The notes under the pieces: generated by a model | What the model saw: the letters and a program-made list of their open reading frames with translations, nothing else | Told to the model about the DNA's origin: nothing | Databases searched by the model: none | Origin: Nanobdellota archaeon | Lineage (GTDB): Archaea; Nanobdellota; Nanobdellia; Woesearchaeales; GW2011-AR9 | Direction: 5' to 3' | Assembly (NCBI GenBank): GCA_018824365.1 | Contig: JAHJGQ010000077.1 | Coordinates: 1-37,228 of the forward strand | Length of the DNA stretch: 37,228 nt | Shown: one piece after another, positions 1 to 9,907 of the stretch | Numbering within the stretch: position 1 is the stretch's first letter | Layout of the letters: the number at the start of each line of letters is the position of its first letter | Position numbers and translations under genes: made by a program

Positions 1-1
1 G

Positions 2-3000
2 ATTGATTTCAATGGAACGATCAATTCAACCCCATTCAATTCAGGTACGTCTTACTGGTGGACGTTTACACTTGCAGAGGGAACGTATACTTATACAGGA
101 TACTGTAATGATACGGCAGGAAATAATGCCAGTACGGAAACAAGGATTTTGAATATCGATGATAATCCTCCAAATGTATTTGATCTGATTCCAATAGCTA
201 ATTCCAGTTTCAATGTTACAACTGCAATAGAAATTGCAGCTAATGTTACTGATGACTTCGCTGTTCATACAGTATTAGCTAATATCACCTTCCCTAATAA
301 CACAGTACAACAATTAACTTTAATCAATGTTATAGGAGACAAATATAATACATCATTCACAATACCAAATCTGATAGGTACCTATAATGTAACTTTCTGG
401 GCAAACGATACAAGCAATAACATTAACGCAACGGAAACTACATTCTTTGTTGGTAATGATGTTTCTTCTCCAAATGTCACTTTAGTAAGTCCTGATGACA
501 ACTATTGGAATAATACGTCTGATCCTTTCAATGTAACGTTCAATTGTTCTGTTACAGATGATGTAGAATTAGTTAATATCAGTTTATACATAACTAATAG
601 CAGTAATCAATCTTTTAGTTTATATCAAACTACAAATATAAGCGGAACAAGTAATTCCAGTTCCTGGACTTTAAGCTTAGAAAATGGTGACTATACTTGG
701 AATTGTTTGGCTTATGATACAAGTGGAAACTTTGATTGGGGTGATGCAAACAAAAGTATAATTATAAACTACACTCACAATTATAATTTTACTTATCTAA
801 TCAATGAGACAACAACAACTATCTATGGTTATCTAAATGGAACTTTAACTGATCTACTTTATAATGAATCTATTTATGCCTTACAATTAAGCTCAAGCAA
901 TAGTAATGGAAATTATCTATCTAACGTCTTTGATGTTAATGGAATTTTCAGATGGGTAAATATTTCCTGGGTAAGTAATGATATAGGAGAATTGCCTAAC
1001 AACCAAAGTTATGATTCCTATGCTAACATGAGTGGAAATGTATTACTGCTTCACTTCAACAATGATTCCACTTACGGAGAAAATGATACTTTCTTCTATG
1101 ATTATTCAGGTAGTGAAAATAATGGAACCTGTAATCAAACTGCTGGAACTTGTCCAACTTATGATGACAGTGGTCGATTCTCAAAAGCTTTAGACTTTGA
1201 TGGCCTTCCTGACAATAATACTGTAACTGTTCCTTATTCACAAAGCTTAAACATCACGCAAAATTTCACTATTGAAGCTTGGGTAACCCGTAGTTCAACT
1301 GATAACGATATGCACATTGCTGCCAGAGATGAAAGTGGTGCTAGAATTTATGCTTTAAAGCAGTATGATAACAAATTTGAATTTAAAGTTTGGAAAAATA
1401 ATTTCTTTGCTTCGACATTAACTGGAACAACGATTGTTGAAGTAAATGAATCAAAATGGTATCATGTTGTCGGCGTTTATAGTTACGGAGGAGATGGCAG
1501 TTCAACAATGGATCTTTATGTAAACGGTCAAAAAGATCAGACTACTGCAACTACTGCTGCCGGTCCAATTAATGATCTTTCTTCTCCGCTTTATGTTGGA
1601 TTTAGAGGTATTGGTGATGGAGACTGGGAAGGAAAAATTGACGAAGTTGCCATCTTTAATAGAAGTCTTTCTGAACAAGAAATTATCAATCATTATAAGA
1701 AAGGCGCATTAAGATTAAACGCTTCAATCAGAAGCTGTGATGATGCAAGCTGTTCTGGAGAAAGTTTAGTTGATATAGAAGACATCTCACCACAGAACTT
1801 GAGTCTTGCTAGCAATAGATACATACAATATAATTTTGACTTTGAAACAGATTCTCTTAATTATAGTCCTGAATTATATAATGTAACCATACATTATTTA
1901 ATAGATTATCCTCCAAATGTAACTTTAATTTCGCCTGCAGATAGTTATACTAGCAATACAAGTAACGTTGTCTTTGAATGTAATGTAACTGATGATGTCA
2001 ATTTGGCTAATATTAGCTTGTACATAACTAATTCCAGTAATGAATCTTTTAGTTTATACCAAACAACAAATATTTCAGGAATAAGTAATTCAACAAGCTG
2101 GAATTTAAGTTTAAGTATTGGAAATTATACTTGGAATTGTTTAGCATACGATTCTGTCGGACAAAGCGATTGGGGAGATAGTAATAGAAGTTTAGAAGTT
2201 AATTATACTGATACAATTGATCCTAATATCACAATAATCACTCCATTAGATTATGATATTGTCGGATGGACTGTATTGCTAAGAGCTAATGTTACTGATA
2301 ATTATAATCTTGCTAGTGTTACATTTGAAATCAGGAACGGAACTTTATCTGCACCGGTTATCGCTTCTGGAATTATGAACAATATAGGTGGAGATATATT
2401 CAATGCAACTTTGATCACTAATGCTACTTGGCCGTACAATAACACACTACTTAATTCAACCAATTTAACATTTGTTGTCTATGCGAATGATACGTCTGGA
2501 AATACTGCTAATGCTTCAACTTATTGGATACTTGATAATACTAAACCAAACATACAGCATATTACCCCACCACAATCAGGAGCGTTCTACAATTCAAACT
2601 TTACTTTAAACATCTGGTTAAGTAATACTTTGTTGAATTATTCGGAGTATAATATTACTAACAGTTCGGGAAGTATTGTTCAAACAAATTCAACGAGCTT
2701 ATCTTCAACAACTTATACATGGAGTGAGCCTGTGAATGTGGATGCACTTCCAGATGGAAATTATACTCTAATAACGTATGCTCAAGATTATATTGGAAAT
2801 AATAATACTAAACATACCTGGTTCTATATAGACCATACGCCGCCAAATGTAACAATTGATAATGAAACTGGTTGGATACCGCCTACTCCAGCTAACAATA
2901 CTTACACTAACGTACTTACGCATACGTTTAATATGACTTGTAATGAATCGTTTGTTGATACGGTCTGGATCGATTTCAATGGTACGATCAATTCAACTCC

Positions 3001-6000
3001 ATTTAATTCAGGTACGTCTTACTGGTGGACATTTACACTCGCAGAGGGAACGTACACATATACAGGATATTGTAATGATACGGCTGGAAATAATGCCAGT
3101 ACAGAAACAAGGATTTTGAATATAGATCTAACCAATCCTAATGTAATATTAGTATCTCCTGTAGATAATTATGCTAATGATACTTCAGATCCAGTTAATG
3201 TAACCTTTGAATGTAATGCTACTGATAATTACGGTTTAGACAATATTAGCTTGTATATCACAAATAACCAGAACACAAGCTTTGCATTAAATCAAACTAC
3301 AAGCATTAGTGGAACTGGTAATAGTACAAACTGGACTTTAAGTTTAGCTAATGGAAATTACACGTGGAACTGCTTGGCTTATGATACTTCTGGCAATAAC
3401 GATTGGGGAGATAGTAATATAAGCTTGATAATTAATTATTCTGATCAACCACCATACTGGTCAAACAATCAGACAAGTATTGTTCCAATTTATTCACCAA
3501 CAACACAATCTTTTTTCAACATAACATGGCAAGATGATTATGGTGTAAGTATTGTTTGGTTTGAATCTAATTATACTGGAACGCTAACGAATTATTCCAT
3601 GAATAATGTTGTTGGAGATGTGTACAATTATTCAGCAATACTTCCAGCTGGTACACATTACTGGAAATCGTATGCCAATGACACAGCAGATCAATGGAAT
3701 GAAACTTATATGTGGAACTTCACTATTGCTAAAGCTAGTTCAAGTTGTACGTTGGATGTAAGTTCCTCACCAGTTACTTATGGAACACAAACACAAGCAA
3801 ATTGTACCTGTGATAATCCCGAAGCTGCAGCAATTCTTTATAGAAATGGTACGGATGTTACGATAACTGAAAATGGAACACTAATTACTTTACCTGCTGG
3901 GGATTGGTATTATGTTTGTAATACTACTGAAACGCAAAATTATACTAATGTTCCGGATAATAATTGGACAAATGTAACGAAAGCAGCTGGTACTTTGAAT
4001 TTGTTAATTAATGGATCTACGGATGATTTCAGGCAGAATGTTAGTTTCTCTGCTAATATTACTTGTAGTTTGACAACACCATCGTCAGGAAATATTACAA
4101 TATATGAAGATGGAACACTTTTGAATAGCACAATCGGATCAACATTAACACATTTCAAAACTTATACAACTCCGGCTGATTATAACATTACATGCATTTT
4201 AGAAAATCATCAGAATTATACAGCATCAGATCAAAGTTGGGTCAATGCGACAGATGAAGATAGTTTATCAGTTACATTAGAATATCCTCCAGCGAATTAT
4301 TGGAACGATACTTCTGATCCATTCAATATCAATTTCAATTGTTCAGCTACCGACAATTATAATTTAAGAAATATCAGTTTATGGATCACTAACAATCAAA
4401 ATACTAGTTTTGCTTTGAATCAATCATCGTTAATCGCGGGAACAAGTAATAGTTCGAATTGGACAGTAAGTTTAAGCAATGGAAATTATACATGGAATTG
4501 TTTGGCTTACGATGAGTATAATAATTCTGCTTGGGGAACGAATAGGACTGTAACGATTAATTATACTGCTATTGAAAGCAATCCACCAATTGTAACTTTA
4601 GTCTCTCCAGCAAATAATACTGAAGATGCTAATGGATATATTAATTTCAAATACAATGTGACTGATGAATCAAATATAAGTTCATGTGAATTGATATTAA
4701 ACGGTTCGATAAACCAAAATAGTTCAAATGTACTTAGAAATATTACACAAACATTTACTGTAAGTAATTTATCTAATGGAAATTATACTTGGTCTGTAAA
4801 TTGTACTGATATTAATTCAAATGAAGGCTCTTCAGAAACCTGGCTTGTTATCGTAAATAAATCTGAAGAGGCTAATATAACAGTAAGCGTATTTGAAACA
4901 ATCAACACTTATAATGATACTTTTGTGTATGCTTATGTAGACTATATAGATAGTGGTTCCAATTTTGTTGACTTTAATCATAGTGGATCAATAAGGAATG
5001 GAAGTATTAGCTCAGGAACCTACAACATCAGAGTTACTCCAATCAATCATACCATCCAAGAAATATTAATTGTAGGTGCAAATATAATACAAAATGTTAC
5101 AAAAATAATTGATATTGATGATCCTAATGAAACAACTCAATTTGCTTCAGCACTTTATGCAGTAGATCTTTCAAAGACTTCATTCAACTTTTCCTACGTA
5201 AACATAACTCTAACAGCAACTGGCCGTGTATTATACAAATGTCCTGCTTGGAATTATTCGTTACAAACATGCCCAGATAATCGCTGGAAGAAAAGGATGA
5301 ATCTTATACCTGGACAAAATTATACTATCCAAATGCAAAATGCTTCAGATCCAGGATTTGGTGAAGATAACAGGACAATAAATGTCTTAGACAAAGATGA
5401 TTATTTCATCAATAATACTCAGGTGATAATCAATGAAACAATAGATATGCAGGATGTTAACATCACTTGGATCGATCATTTGATTGATTATATGGTTGTT
5501 TATCAACATAATATATCAATCTTCAGAGATGATGTGAGATTAGATAATCCTCCATATGAACAAGGTTACTTAGAACTTTATGCTATTGATACATCAGATT
5601 TAGATTTCACAAATTTGACAACGAGTATTAACGCAAGTGGTTATAAACTTTACACGTGTGCTCAATGGAACATAACAACACGTAATTGTTATGGCAGCTG
5701 GGTTGAAAATCGAACTTTAACACCTGGACAAGTGTATGATCTTACAATAGCTTATCAGAATTCCAGCGGATACGGAGAATCTGGAACGACAAGAACTGTC
5801 CAGGGAGCGATACTTAAGAACAATAGTAATCCAGCTCAAAATGCAACCGTCATTGTCCATACTCAACTAGACCAGGTATGTAATTGTAGTACAACAATAT
5901 CATCAGTATCATATACAAACGCAAATGGCACCTATACCGAATCAAGCAGTAACTTAAGATTTGATAATGATTGTTCAAGCAAGAACAAATCTGCTGGTGA

Positions 6001-9000
6001 CGATTGTGATGCTCTGTGGGATAATAATGATGAGTTATGGATTACTGTAGATGGTTCAACGGTAATTCCATCTTCACAAGGTAATGGAAGTTCGCCATTT
6101 AACCCAGCACTTACTTGGGAATATTATTACTTGGGGAATCCTATTTTCGCTGATGTAATTAATGCCACCTTGGCTGCTGGTGCTTTTATGCCTTTAACTA
6201 ATTATAACTTTACATATTTGATAAATGAAACTGACACGACTATTTACGGTTACTTGAATGGCACTTTGAATAATACTTTCTACAACGATTCAATATATGC
6301 AGTGCAGCTAAATGCTACTTATAATAATGGCAGTTATACATCTAATGTATTTGATGTAGAAATTAATGCTAGCTGGAACAATATTTCATGGATGAGCAGT
6401 GCAATAGGAGAGCTTCCTGATAACAATGAAGTGGAAACTAAGTTTGTAAGAAGAAATGCAAATATGACAAACAATATTCTGCTTATGCATATGAATGAGG
6501 GATTTGGAACAATAGTTGATTCTAGTGGGGAAGGGAATAATGGAAGTGCTTTAGGTGGAGTGACGTATGGTGCACAGGGTAAGTTGGATTCTGCTTTGAG
6601 TTTTGATGGTGTTGATGATCGTGTAGATATCAATCAAGTAAACAAGTTTGAAACTGCGCCATTTACTGTGTCTTTATGGTTTAATTTAAATCAACTACCT
6701 TCTGATAAGGGTGAGTCTGCTAAATTTATTATTAAGAGAGCATCTGTTGTGCCTGGAAGCTCTTGGTATGTAAATATGGAAACTGACAATTATGTGTGGT
6801 TCCATGTAATTAATGCTGTAGAAGCAGATACTGGTATTCAATCAGATAGTAATTTGACAAATATAGAAACTTGGTATCATGTAGTGGCAGTATTAAATTC
6901 TAGTTACGATATGTCATTATACTTTAATGGTGTTCAACAATCGTCAACTGCTAACTCAGGGAGTATATTTAACTCTGACGATTTACTTAGAATAGGTGCG
7001 GATACTAATAATAGTGATCGTACGAATGGTACTCTTGATGAAGTTGCAATTTGGAATCGTACTCTTTCATCAGATGAAATACGTGATTTATATATTAGAG
7101 GTATAACTAGATTAAATCTTAGCTTAAGAAGTTGTAATGATGATAATTGTTCAGGTGAGAGTTTTATGGACTTGAACGATACTTCTCCGCAGAATTTATC
7201 CGTGGCAAATAATCAATTTATCCAGTATAAATTTAACTTTGAAACCGATGATACAAATTACACTCCTGAATTATATAATGTAACTATTCATTATAGTTCA
7301 ATTGACAACCCACCATATTGGTCGAATAATCAGACAAGTATTGTTCCGACTTATTCACCAACAACACAATCGCTGTTTAACATAACTTGGCAGGATGATA
7401 ATGCCGTCTCAATCGTATGGTTTGAATCAAACTATTCTGGAAGTGCAATTAATTATTCAATGAACAATATTACAACAAGTGTTTATAATTATTCAGCAAT
7501 ACTTCCAGCTGGGATGCATTATTGGAAATCATATGCCAATGATACGATTGACCAATGGAACATTAGTAACCAATGGACGTTTAACATAGCTAAAGCAGCT
7601 GGCACTATTGCACTTTATATTAACGGATCTACAGATGATTTCAGGCAGAATGTAAGCTTCCCTGTCAATATTACTTGTACTTTAACAACACCTACTTCTG
7701 GTAATCTAACCATTTATGAAAATGGAGTTGTGTTGAATAGTACAATAGGTTCAACATTGACACATATCAAAACTTATACGACTCCGGCTGATTATAACAT
7801 TACTTGTATCTTAGAGAACCATCAGAATTATACGGCATCAGATCAAAGTTGGGTTAATGCAACTGATGAAGATAGTTTATCAGTTATGTTAGAATATCCA
7901 CCAGTGAATTATTGGAATGATACATCAGATCCATTCAGTATCAATTTCAATTGCTCTGCTACGGATAATTATAATTTAAGAAATATTAGTTTATGGATTA
8001 CTAATTATCAGAATACTAGTTTTGCTTTGAATCAATCGAGCTTGATATCTGGTATTTCAAACAGTTCGAATTGGACAGCAAGTTTAGCTAACGGAAATTA
8101 TACTTGGAATTGTTTGGCTTATGACGAGTATAACAATTCAGCGTGGGGAACGAACAGGACTGTAACGATTAATTATACTGCCGCACTTGGTTTGCCTTAC
8201 CCGCCAAACTTCATGATTACAAAAATCAATGTCTCTGCAGTATTCTTAAACTGGTCTGAAGTAGTTGAAGCTGATACTTACAACATTTATTATTCATCCA
8301 ACCCACATAGTTTAAATGAATTAAATGCCAGTAATATCTCTGCTGATATAACTCAGATAACTAATATAACTGCTCTTAATTATACTGATACAAACATACC
8401 GCTAGATCAGTTAAGATTCTATAGAGTAAGTTCGTATAGATCTCCATTAGAAAATGTTTCGCCAGTAATGTGGGGTAAACAAACATTCATTTTCTATGGA
8501 ACAACGGGAACTGGCAACTCTTATCACAGAGCAAACTGGATTGGATTTGCACTTAATGTAAGCTTATACGCAGAAGAATTCTTAGACAATATTGGTAATG
8601 AATCTATCAGAATGAGTAAATTGGACAAAAACAATGCTACAGATTATTCAGTTGTTGTGCACACTAAAGATTTTGCTGCAAATAACTTTAGTTTAGAAGC
8701 AGGTAAAAAATATACTGTAGAAACAAATTCAGATAAAAATCATACTATTGTTGGAAGGGCTATCTTGTCACCATTAGAAATGGTATTTTATGGAGTTACA
8801 GGAACAGGAAACTCCTATCATAGAGCAAATTGGAACAATCTTCCTTATTCAAACATAACTTATTATGCAGAATCATTACTAGATGAAATTGGAAATACTT
8901 CAATTAGAATAAGTAAGTTAGAAAAGAATAATGCTACAGATTATTCTGTTGTCGTGCACACTAAAGATTTTGCTGCAAATAATTTCACGATTATCCCAGG

Positions 9001-9055
9001 AGAAGGATATACGATTGAAACAAACATGGATGTTAATTTCACACCACAAGGTTAG
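2..9055 (+). CDS. Giant secreted/surface protein with Ig-like and LamG-like modules (5'-truncated by window start)
   Basis: The frame is open from base 2 (IDFNGTINSTPFNSGTSYWW...), so the listed start at 149 is an internal TTG. Very dense N-x-S/T sequons, repeated 'PPNVTLxSPxDxY...NYTWNCLAYD' Ig-like units, two LamG-like regions and paired C-terminal 'FYGxTGTGNSYHRANW' repeats. Stop TAG 9053-9055. Confidence 0.93.
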   Translation: MDFNGTINSTPFNSGTSYWWTFTLAEGTYTYTGYCNDTAGNNASTETRILNIDDNPPNVFDLIPIANSSFNVTTAIEIAANVTDDFAVHTVLANITFPNNTVQQLTLINVIGDKYNTSFTIPNLIGTYNVTFWANDTSNNINATETTFFVGNDVSSPNVTLVSPDDNYWNNTSDPFNVTFNCSVTDDVELVNISLYITNSSNQSFSLYQTTNISGTSNSSSWTLSLENGDYTWNCLAYDTSGNFDWGDANKSIIINYTHNYNFTYLINETTTTIYGYLNGTLTDLLYNESIYALQLSSSNSNGNYLSNVFDVNGIFRWVNISWVSNDIGELPNNQSYDSYANMSGNVLLLHFNNDSTYGENDTFFYDYSGSENNGTCNQTAGTCPTYDDSGRFSKALDFDGLPDNNTVTVPYSQSLNITQNFTIEAWVTRSSTDNDMHIAARDESGARIYALKQYDNKFEFKVWKNNFFASTLTGTTIVEVNESKWYHVVGVYSYGGDGSSTMDLYVNGQKDQTTATTAAGPINDLSSPLYVGFRGIGDGDWEGKIDEVAIFNRSLSEQEIINHYKKGALRLNASIRSCDDASCSGESLVDIEDISPQNLSLASNRYIQYNFDFETDSLNYSPELYNVTIHYLIDYPPNVTLISPADSYTSNTSNVVFECNVTDDVNLANISLYITNSSNESFSLYQTTNISGISNSTSWNLSLSIGNYTWNCLAYDSVGQSDWGDSNRSLEVNYTDTIDPNITIITPLDYDIVGWTVLLRANVTDNYNLASVTFEIRNGTLSAPVIASGIMNNIGGDIFNATLITNATWPYNNTLLNSTNLTFVVYANDTSGNTANASTYWILDNTKPNIQHITPPQSGAFYNSNFTLNIWLSNTLLNYSEYNITNSSGSIVQTNSTSLSSTTYTWSEPVNVDALPDGNYTLITYAQDYIGNNNTKHTWFYIDHTPPNVTIDNETGWIPPTPANNTYTNVLTHTFNMTCNESFVDTVWIDFNGTINSTPFNSGTSYWWTFTLAEGTYTYTGYCNDTAGNNASTETRILNIDLTNPNVILVSPVDNYANDTSDPVNVTFECNATDNYGLDNISLYITNNQNTSFALNQTTSISGTGNSTNWTLSLANGNYTWNCLAYDTSGNNDWGDSNISLIINYSDQPPYWSNNQTSIVPIYSPTTQSFFNITWQDDYGVSIVWFESNYTGTLTNYSMNNVVGDVYNYSAILPAGTHYWKSYANDTADQWNETYMWNFTIAKASSSCTLDVSSSPVTYGTQTQANCTCDNPEAAAILYRNGTDVTITENGTLITLPAGDWYYVCNTTETQNYTNVPDNNWTNVTKAAGTLNLLINGSTDDFRQNVSFSANITCSLTTPSSGNITIYEDGTLLNSTIGSTLTHFKTYTTPADYNITCILENHQNYTASDQSWVNATDEDSLSVTLEYPPANYWNDTSDPFNINFNCSATDNYNLRNISLWITNNQNTSFALNQSSLIAGTSNSSNWTVSLSNGNYTWNCLAYDEYNNSAWGTNRTVTINYTAIESNPPIVTLVSPANNTEDANGYINFKYNVTDESNISSCELILNGSINQNSSNVLRNITQTFTVSNLSNGNYTWSVNCTDINSNEGSSETWLVIVNKSEEANITVSVFETINTYNDTFVYAYVDYIDSGSNFVDFNHSGSIRNGSISSGTYNIRVTPINHTIQEILIVGANIIQNVTKIIDIDDPNETTQFASALYAVDLSKTSFNFSYVNITLTATGRVLYKCPAWNYSLQTCPDNRWKKRMNLIPGQNYTIQMQNASDPGFGEDNRTINVLDKDDYFINNTQVIINETIDMQDVNITWIDHLIDYMVVYQHNISIFRDDVRLDNPPYEQGYLELYAIDTSDLDFTNLTTSINASGYKLYTCAQWNITTRNCYGSWVENRTLTPGQVYDLTIAYQNSSGYGESGTTRTVQGAILKNNSNPAQNATVIVHTQLDQVCNCSTTISSVSYTNANGTYTESSSNLRFDNDCSSKNKSAGDDCDALWDNNDELWITVDGSTVIPSSQGNGSSPFNPALTWEYYYLGNPIFADVINATLAAGAFMPLTNYNFTYLINETDTTIYGYLNGTLNNTFYNDSIYAVQLNATYNNGSYTSNVFDVEINASWNNISWMSSAIGELPDNNEVETKFVRRNANMTNNILLMHMNEGFGTIVDSSGEGNNGSALGGVTYGAQGKLDSALSFDGVDDRVDINQVNKFETAPFTVSLWFNLNQLPSDKGESAKFIIKRASVVPGSSWYVNMETDNYVWFHVINAVEADTGIQSDSNLTNIETWYHVVAVLNSSYDMSLYFNGVQQSSTANSGSIFNSDDLLRIGADTNNSDRTNGTLDEVAIWNRTLSSDEIRDLYIRGITRLNLSLRSCNDDNCSGESFMDLNDTSPQNLSVANNQFIQYKFNFETDDTNYTPELYNVTIHYSSIDNPPYWSNNQTSIVPTYSPTTQSLFNITWQDDNAVSIVWFESNYSGSAINYSMNNITTSVYNYSAILPAGMHYWKSYANDTIDQWNISNQWTFNIAKAAGTIALYINGSTDDFRQNVSFPVNITCTLTTPTSGNLTIYENGVVLNSTIGSTLTHIKTYTTPADYNITCILENHQNYTASDQSWVNATDEDSLSVMLEYPPVNYWNDTSDPFSINFNCSATDNYNLRNISLWITNYQNTSFALNQSSLISGISNSSNWTASLANGNYTWNCLAYDEYNNSAWGTNRTVTINYTAALGLPYPPNFMITKINVSAVFLNWSEVVEADTYNIYYSSNPHSLNELNASNISADITQITNITALNYTDTNIPLDQLRFYRVSSYRSPLENVSPVMWGKQTFIFYGTTGTGNSYHRANWIGFALNVSLYAEEFLDNIGNESIRMSKLDKNNATDYSVVVHTKDFAANNFSLEAGKKYTVETNSDKNHTIVGRAILSPLEMVFYGVTGTGNSYHRANWNNLPYSNITYYAESLLDEIGNTSIRISKLEKNNATDYSVVVHTKDFAANNFTIIPGEGYTIETNMDVNFTPQG
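779..1905 (+). repeat. LamG-containing module, copy 1 within the first giant protein
   Basis: Translates to YNFTYLINETTTTIYGYLNGTL...ALDFDG...FTIEAWV...WYHVVGVY...DLYVNGQ...GKIDEVAIFNRSLSEQEI...SIRSCDDASCSGES...YNVTIHY, paralogous to 6200-7301. Confidence 0.8.
2219..3130 (+). repeat. ~300-aa module 'PNITIITPLDxDIxGWTVLLRAN...ASTETRILNID' (homolog at 11959-12870; its 3' part also at window positions 2-160)
   Basis: Near-colinear protein match to 11959-12870. Nucleotides 2-160 closely match about 2970-3129. Confidence 0.85.
3443..3730 (+). repeat. 'PPYWSNNQTSIV...FNITWQDD...HYWKSYANDTADQWN' module, copy 1 of 5
   Basis: Copies near 3443, 7307, 10822, 15701 and 16583. A 57-nt block is identical between 11020-11076 and 15895-15951. 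Confidence 0.85.
3985..4570 (+). repeat. ~590-bp module 'NLxINGSTDDFRQNVSF...YTASDQSWVNATDEDSL...YWNDTSDPF...NSAWGTNRT', copy 1 of 4
   Basis: Homologous segments at about 7600-8180, 11365-11945 and 15990-16570, with long exact nucleotide matches between copies. Confidence 0.85.
6200..7301 (+). repeat. LamG-containing module, copy 2 within the first giant protein
   Basis: YNFTYLINETDTTIYGYLNGTL...ALSFDGVDDRVDI...FTVSLWF...WYHVVAVL...SLYFNGVQ...GTLDEVAIWNRTLSSDEI...SLRSCNDDNCSGES...YNVTIHY; same architecture as 779-1905. Confidence 0.8.
8491..9052 (+). repeat. Tandem C-terminal domain duplication (FYGxTGTGNSYHRANW...DYSVVVHTKDFAANNF)
   Basis: Two ~95-aa units: FYGTTGTGNSYHRANWIGF...SLEAGKKYTVETN and FYGVTGTGNSYHRANWNNL...TIIPGEGYTIETN. 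Confidence 0.85.
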
Positions 9056-9058
9056 AAA

Positions 9059-9907
9059 ATGATAAATAGAATGGTAAACAAAACAGTAATAGTAATCTTT
9101 GTAATGATATTTTTAACAGTAAATGTTCTGGCCATATCTCCAAACCCACCAAACATGGATACGATTCAGGGTTATATTAAAAAAGCTAGTGGATTAGGAG
9201 CAAATCAAGTTTCAATAAAAATTTATTCGACATCAAGAACTGCAGCTTGTAATCTTGATTCGGATTGTTGCGCAAACTGTTCAGGTACTCGGACATATTA
9301 CTCTGGAAGTGATGGATCTTATGCCATAAGTACAGCAGATTTTATATATGAAAATTCAGTTTCAGGATGTATTTCAGGTGATAGGAATAAAGATGCATTA
9401 TGTGAAAATGATATTGATACAAACGTTGAATTATTTTGGTTAGAAGTTGATGATGAAACCGGAATTCCCACTTTGCCGGAAAAGGCTACAACTAACAAAA
9501 ACATCTGGTCTGATTTATGGAGTGATGAAAAAAGTGCTTTTGTTATAGATATAATATTCAATATTTCATCCCAGCAAACCGAAATGCCGGAAAGCCAACC
9601 AAATAAAAGTGAACCAGAAGAAGAGGTAATTATTCCTAAATCAAATATCCCTGAATACAATGAAGAAATTAATGAACCTCCTAGTTTAAACAATTTACCC
9701 ACAGAAAAATTGGATGAACAAGAATCTACAGAAAATGAACAGACTAAAAATGAAAATATTTCATCAAGCAATGAAAAATTAACAATCATCTTAATATTAT
9801 TTGGAATAATAATCATAACAATACTTGTATTCATAATTAAAAATAAACAAGAAAAAAATATGAGGAAAAGAAGAAACATATATAAAAAGAAAAAGTCTAC
9901 CAAATGA
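9059..9907 (+). CDS. Membrane-anchored surface protein; N-terminal domain shared with the downstream giant protein
   Basis: Signal peptide (VIVIFVMIFLTVNVLA), domain 'NPPNxDTxQGYI...DSDCCANCxG...SDGSYAISTADxIY', acidic linker, C-terminal TM (TIILILFGIIIITILVFII) and basic tail. Stop overlaps the next ATG (ATGA). Confidence 0.88.
   Translation: MINRMVNKTVIVIFVMIFLTVNVLAISPNPPNMDTIQGYIKKASGLGANQVSIKIYSTSRTAACNLDSDCCANCSGTRTYYSGSDGSYAISTADFIYENSVSGCISGDRNKDALCENDIDTNVELFWLEVDDETGIPTLPEKATTNKNIWSDLWSDEKSAFVIDIIFNISSQQTEMPESQPNKSEPEEEVIIPKSNIPEYNEEINEPPSLNNLPTEKLDEQESTENEQTKNENISSSNEKLTIILILFGIIIITILVFIIKNKQEKNMRKRRNIYKKKKSTK

Noticed and set aside
149-9055. Annotated start of the first giant ORF at 149
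   Set aside because: Codon 149-151 is TTG inside a conserved module and the frame is open to base 2; the gene is truncated by the window edge.
9319-9903. 194-aa minus-strand ORF
   Set aside because: Fully antisense to well-supported ORF2; composition (Ser/Leu/Phe/Ile-rich) is the expected shadow of a Lys/Glu/Asn-rich gene; no recognisable domain.
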